From the NCBI GenBank assembly GCA_965370315.1, contig CBDUTO010000056.1, positions 1 to 26,088 of the forward strand: a stretch of DNA of 26,088 bases, given 5' to 3'. This stretch comes from 1-14-2-50-31-20 sp965370315 (lineage in GTDB: Bacteria; Bacteroidota; Ignavibacteria; Ignavibacteriales; Melioribacteraceae). Each line of letters opens with the position of its first letter. Positions within the stretch are counted from its first letter, which is position 1. Below the pieces are notes generated by a model. The model was not told where the DNA came from. It did not search any database and was given only the letters and a program-made list of their open reading frames with translations. The translations under genes were made by a program, and so were the position numbers. Below are positions 13,949 to 22,020 of this stretch, piece after piece.

Positions 13949-15199
13949 ATGGATAAAAAAATTAAAAAGAAAAAATGGCCTTTGAAAAGAGTTTTATCAC
14001 TTCTTGGTGGAGCAGTTTTTATTTCAACAATTTTATTTTATATAATCTGGGGCGATCACAGCTCAAAGTATAATGTTAATAGGGAAAGAATTTCAATTTC
14101 GACAGTAGAATTTGGACCCTTTCAAGATTTCATCCCAGTTACCGGAACAGTTCAACCAATTGAAACATTTTATCTTGATGTTGCTGAAGGTGGAAGGGTG
14201 GTTGAAAAATTTGCCGAACAAGGCGCATTTCTAGAAGTTGGTGATCCTATAATTAGATTAGAAAATCCAAGTGTAGCTCTTTCAATTATGTTCAGCGAGG
14301 CAAATGTTTTTAGTACAATGAATAGTTTGCGAATGGCACGTTTAAGTATGGAGCAAAACAGATTAAACCTACAAATGCAAATATTGAACATCGAGTATCA
14401 AATTCGGAAAGAGAAACGATCATTCCAAAACAATAAAAAACTATTCGAAAAACAGCTAATATCACAAATAGAGTTTGAAGATGGCAAAGACAGTTACCAG
14501 TATTTATTGAACTCAAGAACTTTAACGTTGGAAAATAATCGAAAAGATTCGCTCTTTAGAATTATCCAAATTGTCAATCTTGAACAAAATGTTTCCAAAA
14601 TGCAAAAACAACTGGAGATGACAAGTGCACAGATGGAAAACCTAACTGTTAGAGCACCAATAAAAGGGCAGCTAACATCGCTTAATACTGAAATTGGACA
14701 ATCAATTTCTAAAGGTGAAAATCTTGGACAAATTGATAATATTGAAAAATATAGAGCTCGTGTTCCAATAGACCAACATTATATTTCAAGAGTTGTTACT
14801 GGACAGAAGGGAACTTTTTCATTTGATAACAAGACTTATACAATGGTGATAAAAACTGTTTTTCCAGAAGTGAGTTCTGGCAGATTTGAAGTTGATATGA
14901 TTTTTAATAGCGAACAACCAAAAGGATTGCGAAGAGGACAAACTCTTCATATTCGTCTTGAGTTAAGTGAGCCACAAGAAATTCTATATGTAGAAATGGG
15001 CGGATTCTACCAAACAACTGGTGGGCAATGGATATTTGTTCTTGATGAGGATGAAAAATCTGCAATAAGAAGAAAAATAAGTCTTGGCAGATCTAACACA
15101 CAAAATGTAGAAATTATAGAAGGATTAAAAATTGGTGAAAAGGTTATTACCTCATCCTACGATACATATAGAGAAGTTGATAAACTAATATTAAATTAG
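13949..15199 (+). CDS. HlyD/RND-type periplasmic adaptor (membrane fusion protein) of an ABC efflux system
   Basis: I prefer the ATG at 13949 to one at 13928: MDKKIKKKKWPLKRVLSLLG looks like the real N-terminus of this family and has GGA about 12 nt upstream. The 416-residue protein has one N-terminal membrane helix (about 15-36). The first half-lipoyl region follows (FQDFIPVTGTVQPIETFYLD, VVEKFAEQGAFLEVGDPIIR), then a long helical hairpin (about 90-220) that would contact an outer-membrane channel. After it come the second half-lipoyl (MENLTVRAPIKGQLTSLNTE) and beta-barrel domains (RFEVDMIFNSEQPKGLRRGQ, FYQTTGGQWIFVLDEDEKSA). It is the first gene of the efflux operon and should link the FtsX permeases to an outer-membrane factor not encoded in this window. 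Regulation by the adjacent two-component pair is likely. Confidence 0.9.
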   Translation: MDKKIKKKKWPLKRVLSLLGGAVFISTILFYIIWGDHSSKYNVNRERISISTVEFGPFQDFIPVTGTVQPIETFYLDVAEGGRVVEKFAEQGAFLEVGDPIIRLENPSVALSIMFSEANVFSTMNSLRMARLSMEQNRLNLQMQILNIEYQIRKEKRSFQNNKKLFEKQLISQIEFEDGKDSYQYLLNSRTLTLENNRKDSLFRIIQIVNLEQNVSKMQKQLEMTSAQMENLTVRAPIKGQLTSLNTEIGQSISKGENLGQIDNIEKYRARVPIDQHYISRVVTGQKGTFSFDNKTYTMVIKTVFPEVSSGRFEVDMIFNSEQPKGLRRGQTLHIRLELSEPQEILYVEMGGFYQTTGGQWIFVLDEDEKSAIRRKISLGRSNTQNVEIIEGLKIGEKVITSSYDTYREVDKLILN

Positions 15200-15250
15200 A
15201 GAAATGAGCATGAGAAACTGTTATCAACATGGAAATGATTATAAGGTAAC

Positions 15251-15360
15251 TGTCATTGCGAATCCCTTTCTTTGGGATGAAGCAATCTGCTGTAGATTGC
15301 CATCCCGATAAAATGAATCGGGACAAGCTGTCGTCCAAAAAAGGACCTCTCGCACTGACA
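15251..15360. repeat. Inverted-repeat element R3 in the adaptor-ATPase gap
   Basis: TGTCATTGCGA at the left end and TCGCACTGACA at the right end are inverted repeats with one mismatch. Inside is a row of small hairpins: ATCCC with GGGAT, GCAATCT with AGATTGC, TCCCGAT with ATCGGGA and GTCC with GGAC. It lies in the 209-bp gap between the adaptor and the first ATPase genes and would be transcribed with them, possibly affecting mRNA stability or the ratio of gene products. Same style as R1 and R2. Confidence 0.8.
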
Positions 15361-15408
15361 ATTGGAAATTTAAACACATGAAAACAAATATTTATAGGAG
15401 ATGAAATA

Positions 15409-16098
15409 ATGATTAAAACAGTTGAACTTTCAAAGATTTTTACAACTGAAGAAGTTGAAACTACTGCTCTTGATAAAGTTAGTTTTGAAATTAAAGAGGG
15501 TGAATTCCTTTCAATCATGGGGCCATCAGGTTGTGGAAAATCAACATTGCTAAATATCCTTGGGCTGTTGGATAATCCCACTGGAGGGGAATACCATTTT
15601 ATGGGACATGAAGTTTCGAAATACACAGAGAGACAAAGAGCAATGTTGAGAAAATCAAATATAGGATTTGTTTTTCAAAGCTTTAATCTAATTGATGAAC
15701 TAACTGTTTTTGAAAATGTTGAATTACCCCTTCTCTATTTAGGAACTCCAGCAAATGAAAGAAAAATTAAAGTTCACGCAGCATTGGAAAGAATGAATAT
15801 TATGCATCGTGAAAAACATTTTCCACAACAACTATCTGGTGGACAGCAACAACGCGTAGCAGTTGCAAGAGCTATCATAGCCGATCCAAAAATTATTCTT
15901 GCAGATGAGCCTACTGGAAATCTTGATTCTTCTCACGGTAACGAAGTGATGAAAATGCTTTTAGATTTAAATGAGGCTGGATCAACTATTATTATGGTTA
16001 CTCACTCCCCAACTTATGCAGACTATGGAACTCGAGTAATGAATCTCTTCGATGGACAAATATTAACCGAAAACTATCTCGAAAAATTTCACGTGTAA
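15409..16098 (+). CDS. ABC transporter ATP-binding protein 1 (LolD/MacB type)
   Basis: This 229-residue single-domain ATPase has Walker A GPSGCGKST (38-46), the Q-loop context GFVFQSFNLIDELTVFENVE (Gln90), signature LSGGQQQRV (142-150), Walker B IILADEP (162-168), D-loop context TGNLDSSHG and the H-loop MVTHS near 195. The F-N-L-I-D-E-L-T-V-x-E-N-V pattern is typical of the LolD/MacB/FtsE-like clade that powers FtsX-type mechanotransmission permeases. An AGGAG site lies upstream of the ATG. All catalytic motifs are intact. It follows the adaptor gene after R3 and precedes the S23 cassette. It should dimerise, either with itself or with the second ATPase, to drive the downstream permeases. Confidence 0.93.
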   Translation: MIKTVELSKIFTTEEVETTALDKVSFEIKEGEFLSIMGPSGCGKSTLLNILGLLDNPTGGEYHFMGHEVSKYTERQRAMLRKSNIGFVFQSFNLIDELTVFENVELPLLYLGTPANERKIKVHAALERMNIMHREKHFPQQLSGGQQQRVAVARAIIADPKIILADEPTGNLDSSHGNEVMKMLLDLNEAGSTIIMVTHSPTYADYGTRVMNLFDGQILTENYLEKFHV

Positions 16099-16106
16099 CT
16101 TAGCGG

Positions 16107-16122
16107 TTAGCAATAAGCTATT
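16107..16122 (+). repeat. Left 16-bp inverted repeat of the S23 cassette
   Basis: TTAGCAATAAGCTATT, exact reverse complement of 16574-16589. It continues with AGCTG, so the left end also contains the GCTATTAGC unit that recurs in the hairpin at the right end. Confidence 0.9.
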
Positions 16123-16167
16123 AGCTGTTTGCGAGTTGTATTTCAATAATAAAGGGAAGCTAGATAA

Positions 16168-16527
16168 ATGAAGAATTTTAAGAATATGAAAGTTTGGGCA
16201 AAAGCACATTCATTGACTCTTGAAACATATATAATTACGAAAGAGTATCCTAAAGAAGAGATATTTGGTCTTGTAAGTCAAATGAGACGCTCCGCAAGCT
16301 CTATCGCTACAAATATCGCAGAAGGGTGTGGAAGATATACGGATGCAGATTTTGCCAGATTCATTGTATATTCAATGGGAAGCGCAAACGAATTAGAATA
16401 TCAATTCATTTTATCACAAGACTTAAAATACATTACACAAAAACAACACAACGTTCTGGATATTCAAATAAATGAAATCAAAAAAATGTTAGTCGGATTA
16501 CATAAAAAATTAAAAACTAGCAACTAA
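16168..16527 (+). CDS. S23 / four-helix-bundle protein (23S rRNA intervening-sequence family)
   Basis: The 119-residue product has the family's usual length and motifs: a start near FKNMKVWAKAHSLTLETYII, then YPKEEIFGLVSQMRRSASSI, ATNIAEGCGRYTDADFARFI, VYSMGSANELEYQFILSQDL and a final basic helix. This is the PF05635 fold, a pentameric four-helix bundle first found inside intervening sequences of 23S rRNA genes and related to Avd, the accessory protein of diversity-generating retroelements. Its function is unknown. There is no rRNA, reverse transcriptase or template/variable repeat nearby. Here it sits between two ABC ATPase genes inside a cassette with perfect inverted repeats, which suggests it moves as a small non-autonomous unit. 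A weak GGGAAG site lies before the ATG. Confidence 0.93.
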   Translation: MKNFKNMKVWAKAHSLTLETYIITKEYPKEEIFGLVSQMRRSASSIATNIAEGCGRYTDADFARFIVYSMGSANELEYQFILSQDLKYITQKQHNVLDIQINEIKKMLVGLHKKLKTSN

Positions 16528-16534
16528 TGCTTCA

Positions 16535-16566
16535 AGCTATTAGCCACCAGCCTGAAGCTAATAGCT
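16535..16566. repeat. Hairpin at the right end of the S23 cassette
   Basis: AGCTATTAGC (16535-16544) is the exact reverse complement of GCTAATAGCT (16557-16566), with a 12-nt loop. The same GCTATTAGC unit appears at the left end of the cassette, so both ends are built from one short motif. Located 8 nt after the S23 stop codon. Confidence 0.8.
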
Positions 16567-16573
16567 AACCACA

Positions 16574-16589
16574 AATAGCTTATTGCTAA
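16574..16589 (-). repeat. Right 16-bp inverted repeat of the S23 cassette
   Basis: AATAGCTTATTGCTAA, exact reverse complement of 16107-16122. It ends just before CGGAG, the ribosome binding site of the second ATPase gene. Confidence 0.9.
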
Positions 16590-16600
16590 ACGGAGAAAAA

Positions 16601-17263
16601 ATGATTCAATTAAAGAACATAGAAAAGTACTACTCAAACAAATTTATTAAAACATACGTATTGCGTGACATAAATCTTGAAGTAAATGAGGGGGAATTCC
16701 TTTCCATTATGGGACCATCCGGCGCAGGTAAATCTACTTTGCTTCATATTCTTGGAATGCTCGATACACCCTCAAATGGTGAATATAATTTTTATGATAA
16801 TCCCGTTGAAAAAATAAGCGAGAAAAAATTAACCGAACTTCATAAATCTCATATTGGTTTTGTCTTTCAGCAGTACCATCTAATTGATGAATTAACAGTT
16901 TACGAAAATTTGGATATGCCTCTTCTTTATCAAAAAGTGAAAGCGTCTGAAAGAAAAGGTATGGTTGCAGAAATTTTAGACAGATTTAATATAGTTGCAA
17001 AAAAAGATCTTTTCCCAAACCAGCTATCTGGTGGTCAGCAACAGTTGGTTGGAATTGCACGAGCTATTATTGCTAAACCAAAGTTGTTGCTTGCAGATGA
17101 ACCAACGGGAAATCTTCATTCTGATCAAGGCCAAGAAATTATGGAGCTCCTTAAAGAACTAAATAAAGAAGGAACTACAATAATTCAAGTTACACACTCA
17201 AAGGAAAATGCAAAGTACGGAAATAGAATAATTAAACTAAATGATGGTTGGATTGAGGAATAA
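16601..17263 (+). CDS. ABC transporter ATP-binding protein 2 (LolD/MacB type, atypical D-loop)
   Basis: An in-frame TTG at 16583 lies inside the cassette repeat; the ATG at 16601 with GGAG 6-9 nt upstream is the true start. The 220-residue ATPase has Walker A GPSGAGKST (38-46), Gln90 in GFVFQQYHLIDELTVYENLD, signature LSGGQQQLV (142-150), Walker B LLLADEP and H-loop QVTHS. Two differences from ATPase 1 stand out: the residue after GQQQ is Leu, not Arg, and the D-loop region reads TGNLHSDQG where the first has TGNLDSSHG. It is otherwise a close paralog. Its TAA is 3 nt from the permease ATG, so it is tightly coupled to the permease row. It could pair with ATPase 1 as an asymmetric dimer or serve a separate set of permeases. 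Confidence 0.92.
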   Translation: MIQLKNIEKYYSNKFIKTYVLRDINLEVNEGEFLSIMGPSGAGKSTLLHILGMLDTPSNGEYNFYDNPVEKISEKKLTELHKSHIGFVFQQYHLIDELTVYENLDMPLLYQKVKASERKGMVAEILDRFNIVAKKDLFPNQLSGGQQQLVGIARAIIAKPKLLLADEPTGNLHSDQGQEIMELLKELNKEGTTIIQVTHSKENAKYGNRIIKLNDGWIEE

Positions 17264-17266
17264 AAA

Positions 17267-19597
17267 ATGTTAAAAAATTATTTTGTAATTGCTATCAGAA
17301 ACTTAAGAAAAAGCAAGGTTTATACTTTTATAAATATGGGTGGTTTGGCATTAGGCATTGCATGTACAATTTTAATATTTCAATGGGTTCAAGATGAATT
17401 AAGTTATGATCGCTTTCATGAAAACGCGGATAATCTATATATAGCTTCTTTCAGTAATGGAAGCACTACTACGCCAACCGCATTGAGTGAATATCTGAAA
17501 GGTGAATACCCTGAAATTAAATATGCATCACGCTGTACTTGGGATATGAACACCATTATTAAGTATGGTGAGATTAAAGCAAATCAGGATGGTGGCTACC
17601 TTGTAGATCGTGATTTTCTTTCGATGTTCACACTTCCGTTCATAAAAGGTGACCCCGAAAATGCATTAAGTGATCCACATTCCATAATATTATCAGAAAC
17701 AGTGGCAAAAAAATATTTTGGTGATGAGGACCCCCTGGGTAAAATAATCAATTGGAATGTCGATTATGATTTGAAAGTAACAGGTGTAATGAAGGATTAT
17801 CCATTAAATTCTCATTTCAATTTTAAGTACTTAGTACCCTTAATGCTTTCTAAACAAATGAACAGAAATCTGAATACATGGTCATACAACTCAATACAAA
17901 CTTTCGTTCAGCTTCATAATAACGTTTCAAATAAAAGCATCAATGCGAAAGTATCGGATGTTGTTGAAAAACATAGAGTTCGGGATAAGCGTTCATTCTC
18001 TCTCCAACCTATTACAAGATTACATCTTTATAATTTCCCAAGTGAAGGTGGATTGATTACTTATGTTTATTTATTCTCTGCTCTGGCTATTTTTATTTTA
18101 TTAATAGCATGTATCAATTTTATGAACCTTACTACCGCACGATCTGCAAACAGAGCACTTGAAGTTGGAATTAGAAAAACTGCCGGTGCAAAAAAATCAG
18201 ATTTGATAAAACAATTTTTCATTGAATCAATTGTTATAACTTTTTTATCAATGTTACTTGGTGTTATTTTAGCTTCACTGTTCCTCCCGGTTTTTAACAG
18301 CCTTACAAATAAAGAATTCACTTTATATTTTCTTAGTGACGGAAATATGATTTTAGGAATAATTGGAATCACAATCCTGACCGGTATCATAGCTGGGAGC
18401 TATCCAGCTCTTTACCTTTCTCACTTTCAACCTCTAAAAGTTCTGAAGGGTTCTATCAGGACTGGCGCAAAAAGCTCATCATTCAGAAAGGTACTTGTTA
18501 TTACACAGTTTTCAATTTCTATCTTTCTAATAATTGGGTCTCTTGTAATTCTAAGCCAGATAAATTTACTAAAGAGTAAAGACCTTGGAATTGAAAAGGA
18601 CAACATCCTTCATATGAGTGTTGATAATAGGTTCTATGAAAATTATGATGTGATAAAAAATCAATTACTTGAAAATCCCAATATTCTTAACACCACTTTA
18701 ACAAATTGTGCCCCTTATTACTGGGATTCGAACGCTGGACTAGGTTCTGTTTCATGGGAAGGACAAACCAATCAACAAACTAGAATGGTTCAAACTGCTG
18801 TTGAATATGACTACATGAAAACTTTTAAATTGAAATTAGCAAAAGGGAGATTCTTTTCAAAGGAACACAGAAGTGATGTTACTGATGCGTATGTGATAAA
18901 TCAAGCTGCAATTGATGCAATGGAAATGGAAGCCCCATTAGGAAAAGAACTCAATATCTCTGGCAGGAAAGGGATAATCATTGGTGTGTTAGAAAATTAC
19001 AATTACCAATCACTTCATAAACCAGTCTTACCAATGGCTATGTTCATAAACCCAAATTGGTTCGCAACAGCTTGTTTTAGAATAAATTCAAATAATGTTT
19101 CCGAGACAAGAGATTTTATTACACAAAAGTACAAAGAATTCTATCCCGAATATGAATTCAATCTACGTTTTCTTAGTGAATCGATAGAAAGACAATATAG
19201 AGTTGAAGAAAGGATTGGAAGAATATTTAAATATTTCACATTTCTGGGCATTTTTATTTCTTGCCTTGGTCTGTTCGGGCTTGCATCCTTTACAGTGGAA
19301 CAAAGAAAAAAAGAAATTGGAATTAGAAAAATTCTTGGAGCTTCAGGCTCAGGTATATTGCTGCTACTCACTAAAGAATTTGTAAAATGGGTGCTTGTTG
19401 CTAATCTAATTGCTTGGCCATTAGCTTATTATTTTATGAATAAATGGTTGCAAAATTTTGCATATAGAATTGATTTAACTGCCTGGCCTTTCCTCTTGGC
19501 GGGAATATCGGCTTTACTATTCGCATTACTCACCGTTGGTTATCAAGGAGTTAAAGCAGCTCTTGCAAATCCTGCAGATAGTTTAAGAAGTGAATAA
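17267..19597 (+). CDS. FtsX/MacB-type ABC permease 1
   Basis: The 776-residue protein begins MLKNYFVIAIRNLRKSKVYT. It has an N-terminal membrane helix (about 20-40), a MacB-type periplasmic core domain (about 45-255, with LSETVAKKYFGDEDPLGKII) and helices near 266-288, 318-340, 361-381 and 409-430 (LLIACINFMNLTTARSANRA, EVGIRKTAGA). A second periplasmic domain (about 440-645) follows, then helices near 654-676, 705-725 and 740-760 (ISCLGLFGLASFTVEQR, KEIGIRKILGAS). It ends KAALANPADSLRSE. This double FtsX architecture with eight helices is usual for large Bacteroidota MacB-like permeases. It should act with the adaptor and the ATPases to move or extrude a substrate from the inner membrane. 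The start is 3 nt after ATPase 2, with GAGGAA inside that gene's end. Confidence 0.93.
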   Translation: MLKNYFVIAIRNLRKSKVYTFINMGGLALGIACTILIFQWVQDELSYDRFHENADNLYIASFSNGSTTTPTALSEYLKGEYPEIKYASRCTWDMNTIIKYGEIKANQDGGYLVDRDFLSMFTLPFIKGDPENALSDPHSIILSETVAKKYFGDEDPLGKIINWNVDYDLKVTGVMKDYPLNSHFNFKYLVPLMLSKQMNRNLNTWSYNSIQTFVQLHNNVSNKSINAKVSDVVEKHRVRDKRSFSLQPITRLHLYNFPSEGGLITYVYLFSALAIFILLIACINFMNLTTARSANRALEVGIRKTAGAKKSDLIKQFFIESIVITFLSMLLGVILASLFLPVFNSLTNKEFTLYFLSDGNMILGIIGITILTGIIAGSYPALYLSHFQPLKVLKGSIRTGAKSSSFRKVLVITQFSISIFLIIGSLVILSQINLLKSKDLGIEKDNILHMSVDNRFYENYDVIKNQLLENPNILNTTLTNCAPYYWDSNAGLGSVSWEGQTNQQTRMVQTAVEYDYMKTFKLKLAKGRFFSKEHRSDVTDAYVINQAAIDAMEMEAPLGKELNISGRKGIIIGVLENYNYQSLHKPVLPMAMFINPNWFATACFRINSNNVSETRDFITQKYKEFYPEYEFNLRFLSESIERQYRVEERIGRIFKYFTFLGIFISCLGLFGLASFTVEQRKKEIGIRKILGASGSGILLLLTKEFVKWVLVANLIAWPLAYYFMNKWLQNFAYRIDLTAWPFLLAGISALLFALLTVGYQGVKAALANPADSLRSE

Positions 19598-19616
19598 GTA
19601 TAAGGAATAATATATA

Positions 19617-21986
19617 ATGTTAAAAAATTATTTTAAGATAGCGCTAAGGCATTTGTTTAGAGAAAAAATCTTTTCTCTAATTAATATATCAGGTTTGGCA
19701 ATAGGATTTGCCTGCACAGCTTTAATGTTTTTATGGGTAACTGATGAACTGAATTTTGATGATTTTCATAATAATAAAAATCAGATTTACAGAGTTTTAG
19801 TTAATGCAAAGGGTATAAATATAGATAGGACTTTCGCAGTTACACCAGGTAAACTTGCCGAAGCCATTAAGAATGAAATACCAGAAGTAAAATATGTTAC
19901 CCGAAATAACAAATACTTCAGAACCCCTTTTAAGTATATAGAAACTGGTTTTTATGAGGATAAAGTTTTTAATGTTGATTCTGATTTTTTTAAAATGTTC
20001 TCATTTAACATTGTGAAAGGAAATTCTGCAAACCCTTTTATAAACCCAAATGATATAGTTATTTCCAAAAGAATTGCAGAAAAGTATTTTGGTAAAGAAA
20101 ACCCTATTGGGAAAATACTTTTAAGTACTAAGGGAACTGAATATAGAGTAAGTGCTGTTATTGAAAATATGCCAGCCAATTCTCATATGCAGATGGAAGT
20201 TTTACATTCACATATGCGATCTGAAAAATACTGGAAAGCCGGCTATAGCTGGACGAATTATCTTTATGAAACTTACATTATGATAAACGATAACGCTAAT
20301 TCTAATGTTGTTGCAAAAAAAATTGAAAACCTTCTTAATAAAAACAAAAAATTTGAAAAAATTCATTATTACACTACCTTGCAACCCTTAGCGGATATCT
20401 ATCTTAATCCAAATATATCAAATAGCGAAGCTTTAACCAGCGATAGAAAGTACATTAGTATTTTCTCTATTATTGCCTTAGGAATTCTCTTAATCGCGTG
20501 TATCAATTTTGTTAATATTTCAATTGCAAACTCCATTTCACGTTCCAAAGAAATTGGTATTCGTAAAGTCCTCGGTTCTGATAGGAAAAATTTGATTATG
20601 CAGTTTATGGGTGAGTTTTCTATTCTAACTTTTATAGCCGCTTTTCTTTCTTTCATACTTTTAAAAATTACCTTACCCTATTTTAACCACTTCACAGGGA
20701 AGGGATTATCACTTGGTTTAACTTTTCTAACTGTTTTTTCTGCTATTGTAATTTTAACTGCACTTATTGGCGGTAGTTACCCTGCGTTCTATTTATCTTC
20801 TTTCACTCCTCAAAGAATATTAAAGAATAAATTTTCCGGTAAAAAGAGTGGCATTTCATTAAAAAGTGCTTTGGTTATTTTCCAGTTTTGCATATCAATC
20901 CTTTTAATTATCAGCACAATATTAGTTAATAACCAACTATCTTTTATTCAAAATAAAAAATTAGGCTTCGATAAAAACAATGTTATTTACATACCAGCAA
21001 AAGGCGAATTAGCAGAAAAATTTGAAAGCACTAAAAATCAATTTTTACAATATCCAAGTATTGAAAATGTTTCAATGAGTGAAGGTCCTCCTTTAGAAAA
21101 TCTCAGTGGCAGTTTTGTTACATGGCAACAGCACAAAGAAGAAAATATTATTCTTAGAATTATGCAAGTAACACCAGATTATTTTGGCACAATGAATATT
21201 AAATCAACAGCCGGACGATTGTTTTCTGAAAAGTTAACCACAGATAACAATACTTTCCTTCTCAATGAAGCTGCAGTTAAATATTTAGGAATCAACTCTC
21301 CTGTTGGCAAAACAATTAAAACTTTTGGTAAGGAAGGTGAAATTATTGGAGTTGTAAATGATTCTCATTTTAAGTCTCTCCATCATCAGATTGAACCTTT
21401 AGTTTTTATGCCAATACCTTTAGAACGTTATGGATATTTAGATTATACATCAGGCTCAATAATTATAAAATTTTCAGGAAATGATATATCAAAGGTATTA
21501 TCAAATGTAAAATCAATTTGGCAGAAGTATAATACTGGTCTCCCCTTTGAATACCATTTTTTAGATAAAACTATTGAGCAGAAATATGGTTTTGAACAAA
21601 GGCTAAGTAAAATTTTTACAGGATTCAGTCTCTTGGCAATTTTTATTTCTTGCCTTGGTTTATTTGCTTTAATAACCTTTGTAGCTGTAAACCGAACAAA
21701 AGAAATAGGAATTCGCAAAGTTTTAGGAGCCTCTAATTCCAAAATTGTAATGTTACTTTCCAAAGACTTTATTAAATGGGCATTAATAGCTAATATCATC
21801 GCTTGGCCCATTGCTTGGTACTTTATGAACAAATGGCTTCAAGATTTTGCCTATCGTATTGAAATAACAATTTACCCATTTATTATTTCTGGAATTTTAG
21901 CGTTGGTAATTGCGTTGTTTACGGTTAGTTATCAAGCAGTTAAAGCAGCTCTTGCAAACCCGGTAGATAGTTTGAGGAGTGAATAA
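19617..21986 (+). CDS. FtsX/MacB-type ABC permease 2
   Basis: This 789-residue paralog of permease 1 begins MLKNYFKIALRHLFREKIFS. It has the same plan: an N-terminal helix, a MacB-like periplasmic core (VISKRIAEKYFGKENPIGKI), four central helices starting near residue 279 (LLIACINFVNISIANSISRS, KEIGIRKVLGSD), a second periplasmic domain (LNEAAVKYLGINSPVGKTIK) and three C-terminal helices (ISCLGLFALITFVAVNR, KEIGIRKVLGASNS). It ends KAALANPVDSLRSE. The gene lies 19 bp after permease 1. First and last stretches are closely similar at DNA level to the other permeases, pointing to tandem duplication; the periplasmic domains have diverged, which may mean different substrates or a hetero-oligomeric permease. 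Confidence 0.93.
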   Translation: MLKNYFKIALRHLFREKIFSLINISGLAIGFACTALMFLWVTDELNFDDFHNNKNQIYRVLVNAKGINIDRTFAVTPGKLAEAIKNEIPEVKYVTRNNKYFRTPFKYIETGFYEDKVFNVDSDFFKMFSFNIVKGNSANPFINPNDIVISKRIAEKYFGKENPIGKILLSTKGTEYRVSAVIENMPANSHMQMEVLHSHMRSEKYWKAGYSWTNYLYETYIMINDNANSNVVAKKIENLLNKNKKFEKIHYYTTLQPLADIYLNPNISNSEALTSDRKYISIFSIIALGILLIACINFVNISIANSISRSKEIGIRKVLGSDRKNLIMQFMGEFSILTFIAAFLSFILLKITLPYFNHFTGKGLSLGLTFLTVFSAIVILTALIGGSYPAFYLSSFTPQRILKNKFSGKKSGISLKSALVIFQFCISILLIISTILVNNQLSFIQNKKLGFDKNNVIYIPAKGELAEKFESTKNQFLQYPSIENVSMSEGPPLENLSGSFVTWQQHKEENIILRIMQVTPDYFGTMNIKSTAGRLFSEKLTTDNNTFLLNEAAVKYLGINSPVGKTIKTFGKEGEIIGVVNDSHFKSLHHQIEPLVFMPIPLERYGYLDYTSGSIIIKFSGNDISKVLSNVKSIWQKYNTGLPFEYHFLDKTIEQKYGFEQRLSKIFTGFSLLAIFISCLGLFALITFVAVNRTKEIGIRKVLGASNSKIVMLLSKDFIKWALIANIIAWPIAWYFMNKWLQDFAYRIEITIYPFIISGILALVIALFTVSYQAVKAALANPVDSLRSE

Positions 21987-22020
21987 ATAATATTTCAATT
22001 AATTATTCTTAGAGATGAAT

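Larger units (their letters stand above)
16107..16589. mobile_element. S23-gene cassette bounded by perfect 16-bp inverted repeats
   Basis: TTAGCAATAAGCTATT at 16107-16122 is the exact reverse complement of AATAGCTTATTGCTAA at 16574-16589. Between them lies one gene, the four-helix-bundle protein, plus a hairpin (16535-16566). The cassette starts 8 nt after the stop codon of ATPase 1 and ends 2 nt before the GGAG ribosome binding site of ATPase 2, so it interrupts the operon without touching either gene. CGG occurs on both outer sides, too short to call a target duplication. It encodes no transposase. Inserted nature is inferred from structure. Confidence 0.6.

Noticed and set aside
13417..15360. 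CRISPR array made of R1, R2 and R3
   Set aside because: The units differ in internal sequence and spacing, and there are no regular spacers or cas genes.
15147..15626. Minus-strand open frame of 159 codons
   Set aside because: It covers the adaptor end, repeat R3 and the start of ATPase 1 in antisense and has no family motif.
16107..16589. Diversity-generating retroelement, because S23 is related to Avd
   Set aside because: No reverse transcriptase, no template/variable repeat pair and no variable C-type lectin target are visible nearby.
18067..18390. Antisense frames within the permease genes (for example here, 20399-20656 and 21443-21832)
   Set aside because: They mirror membrane-helix coding regions of the permeases and have no start context or recognisable motif.
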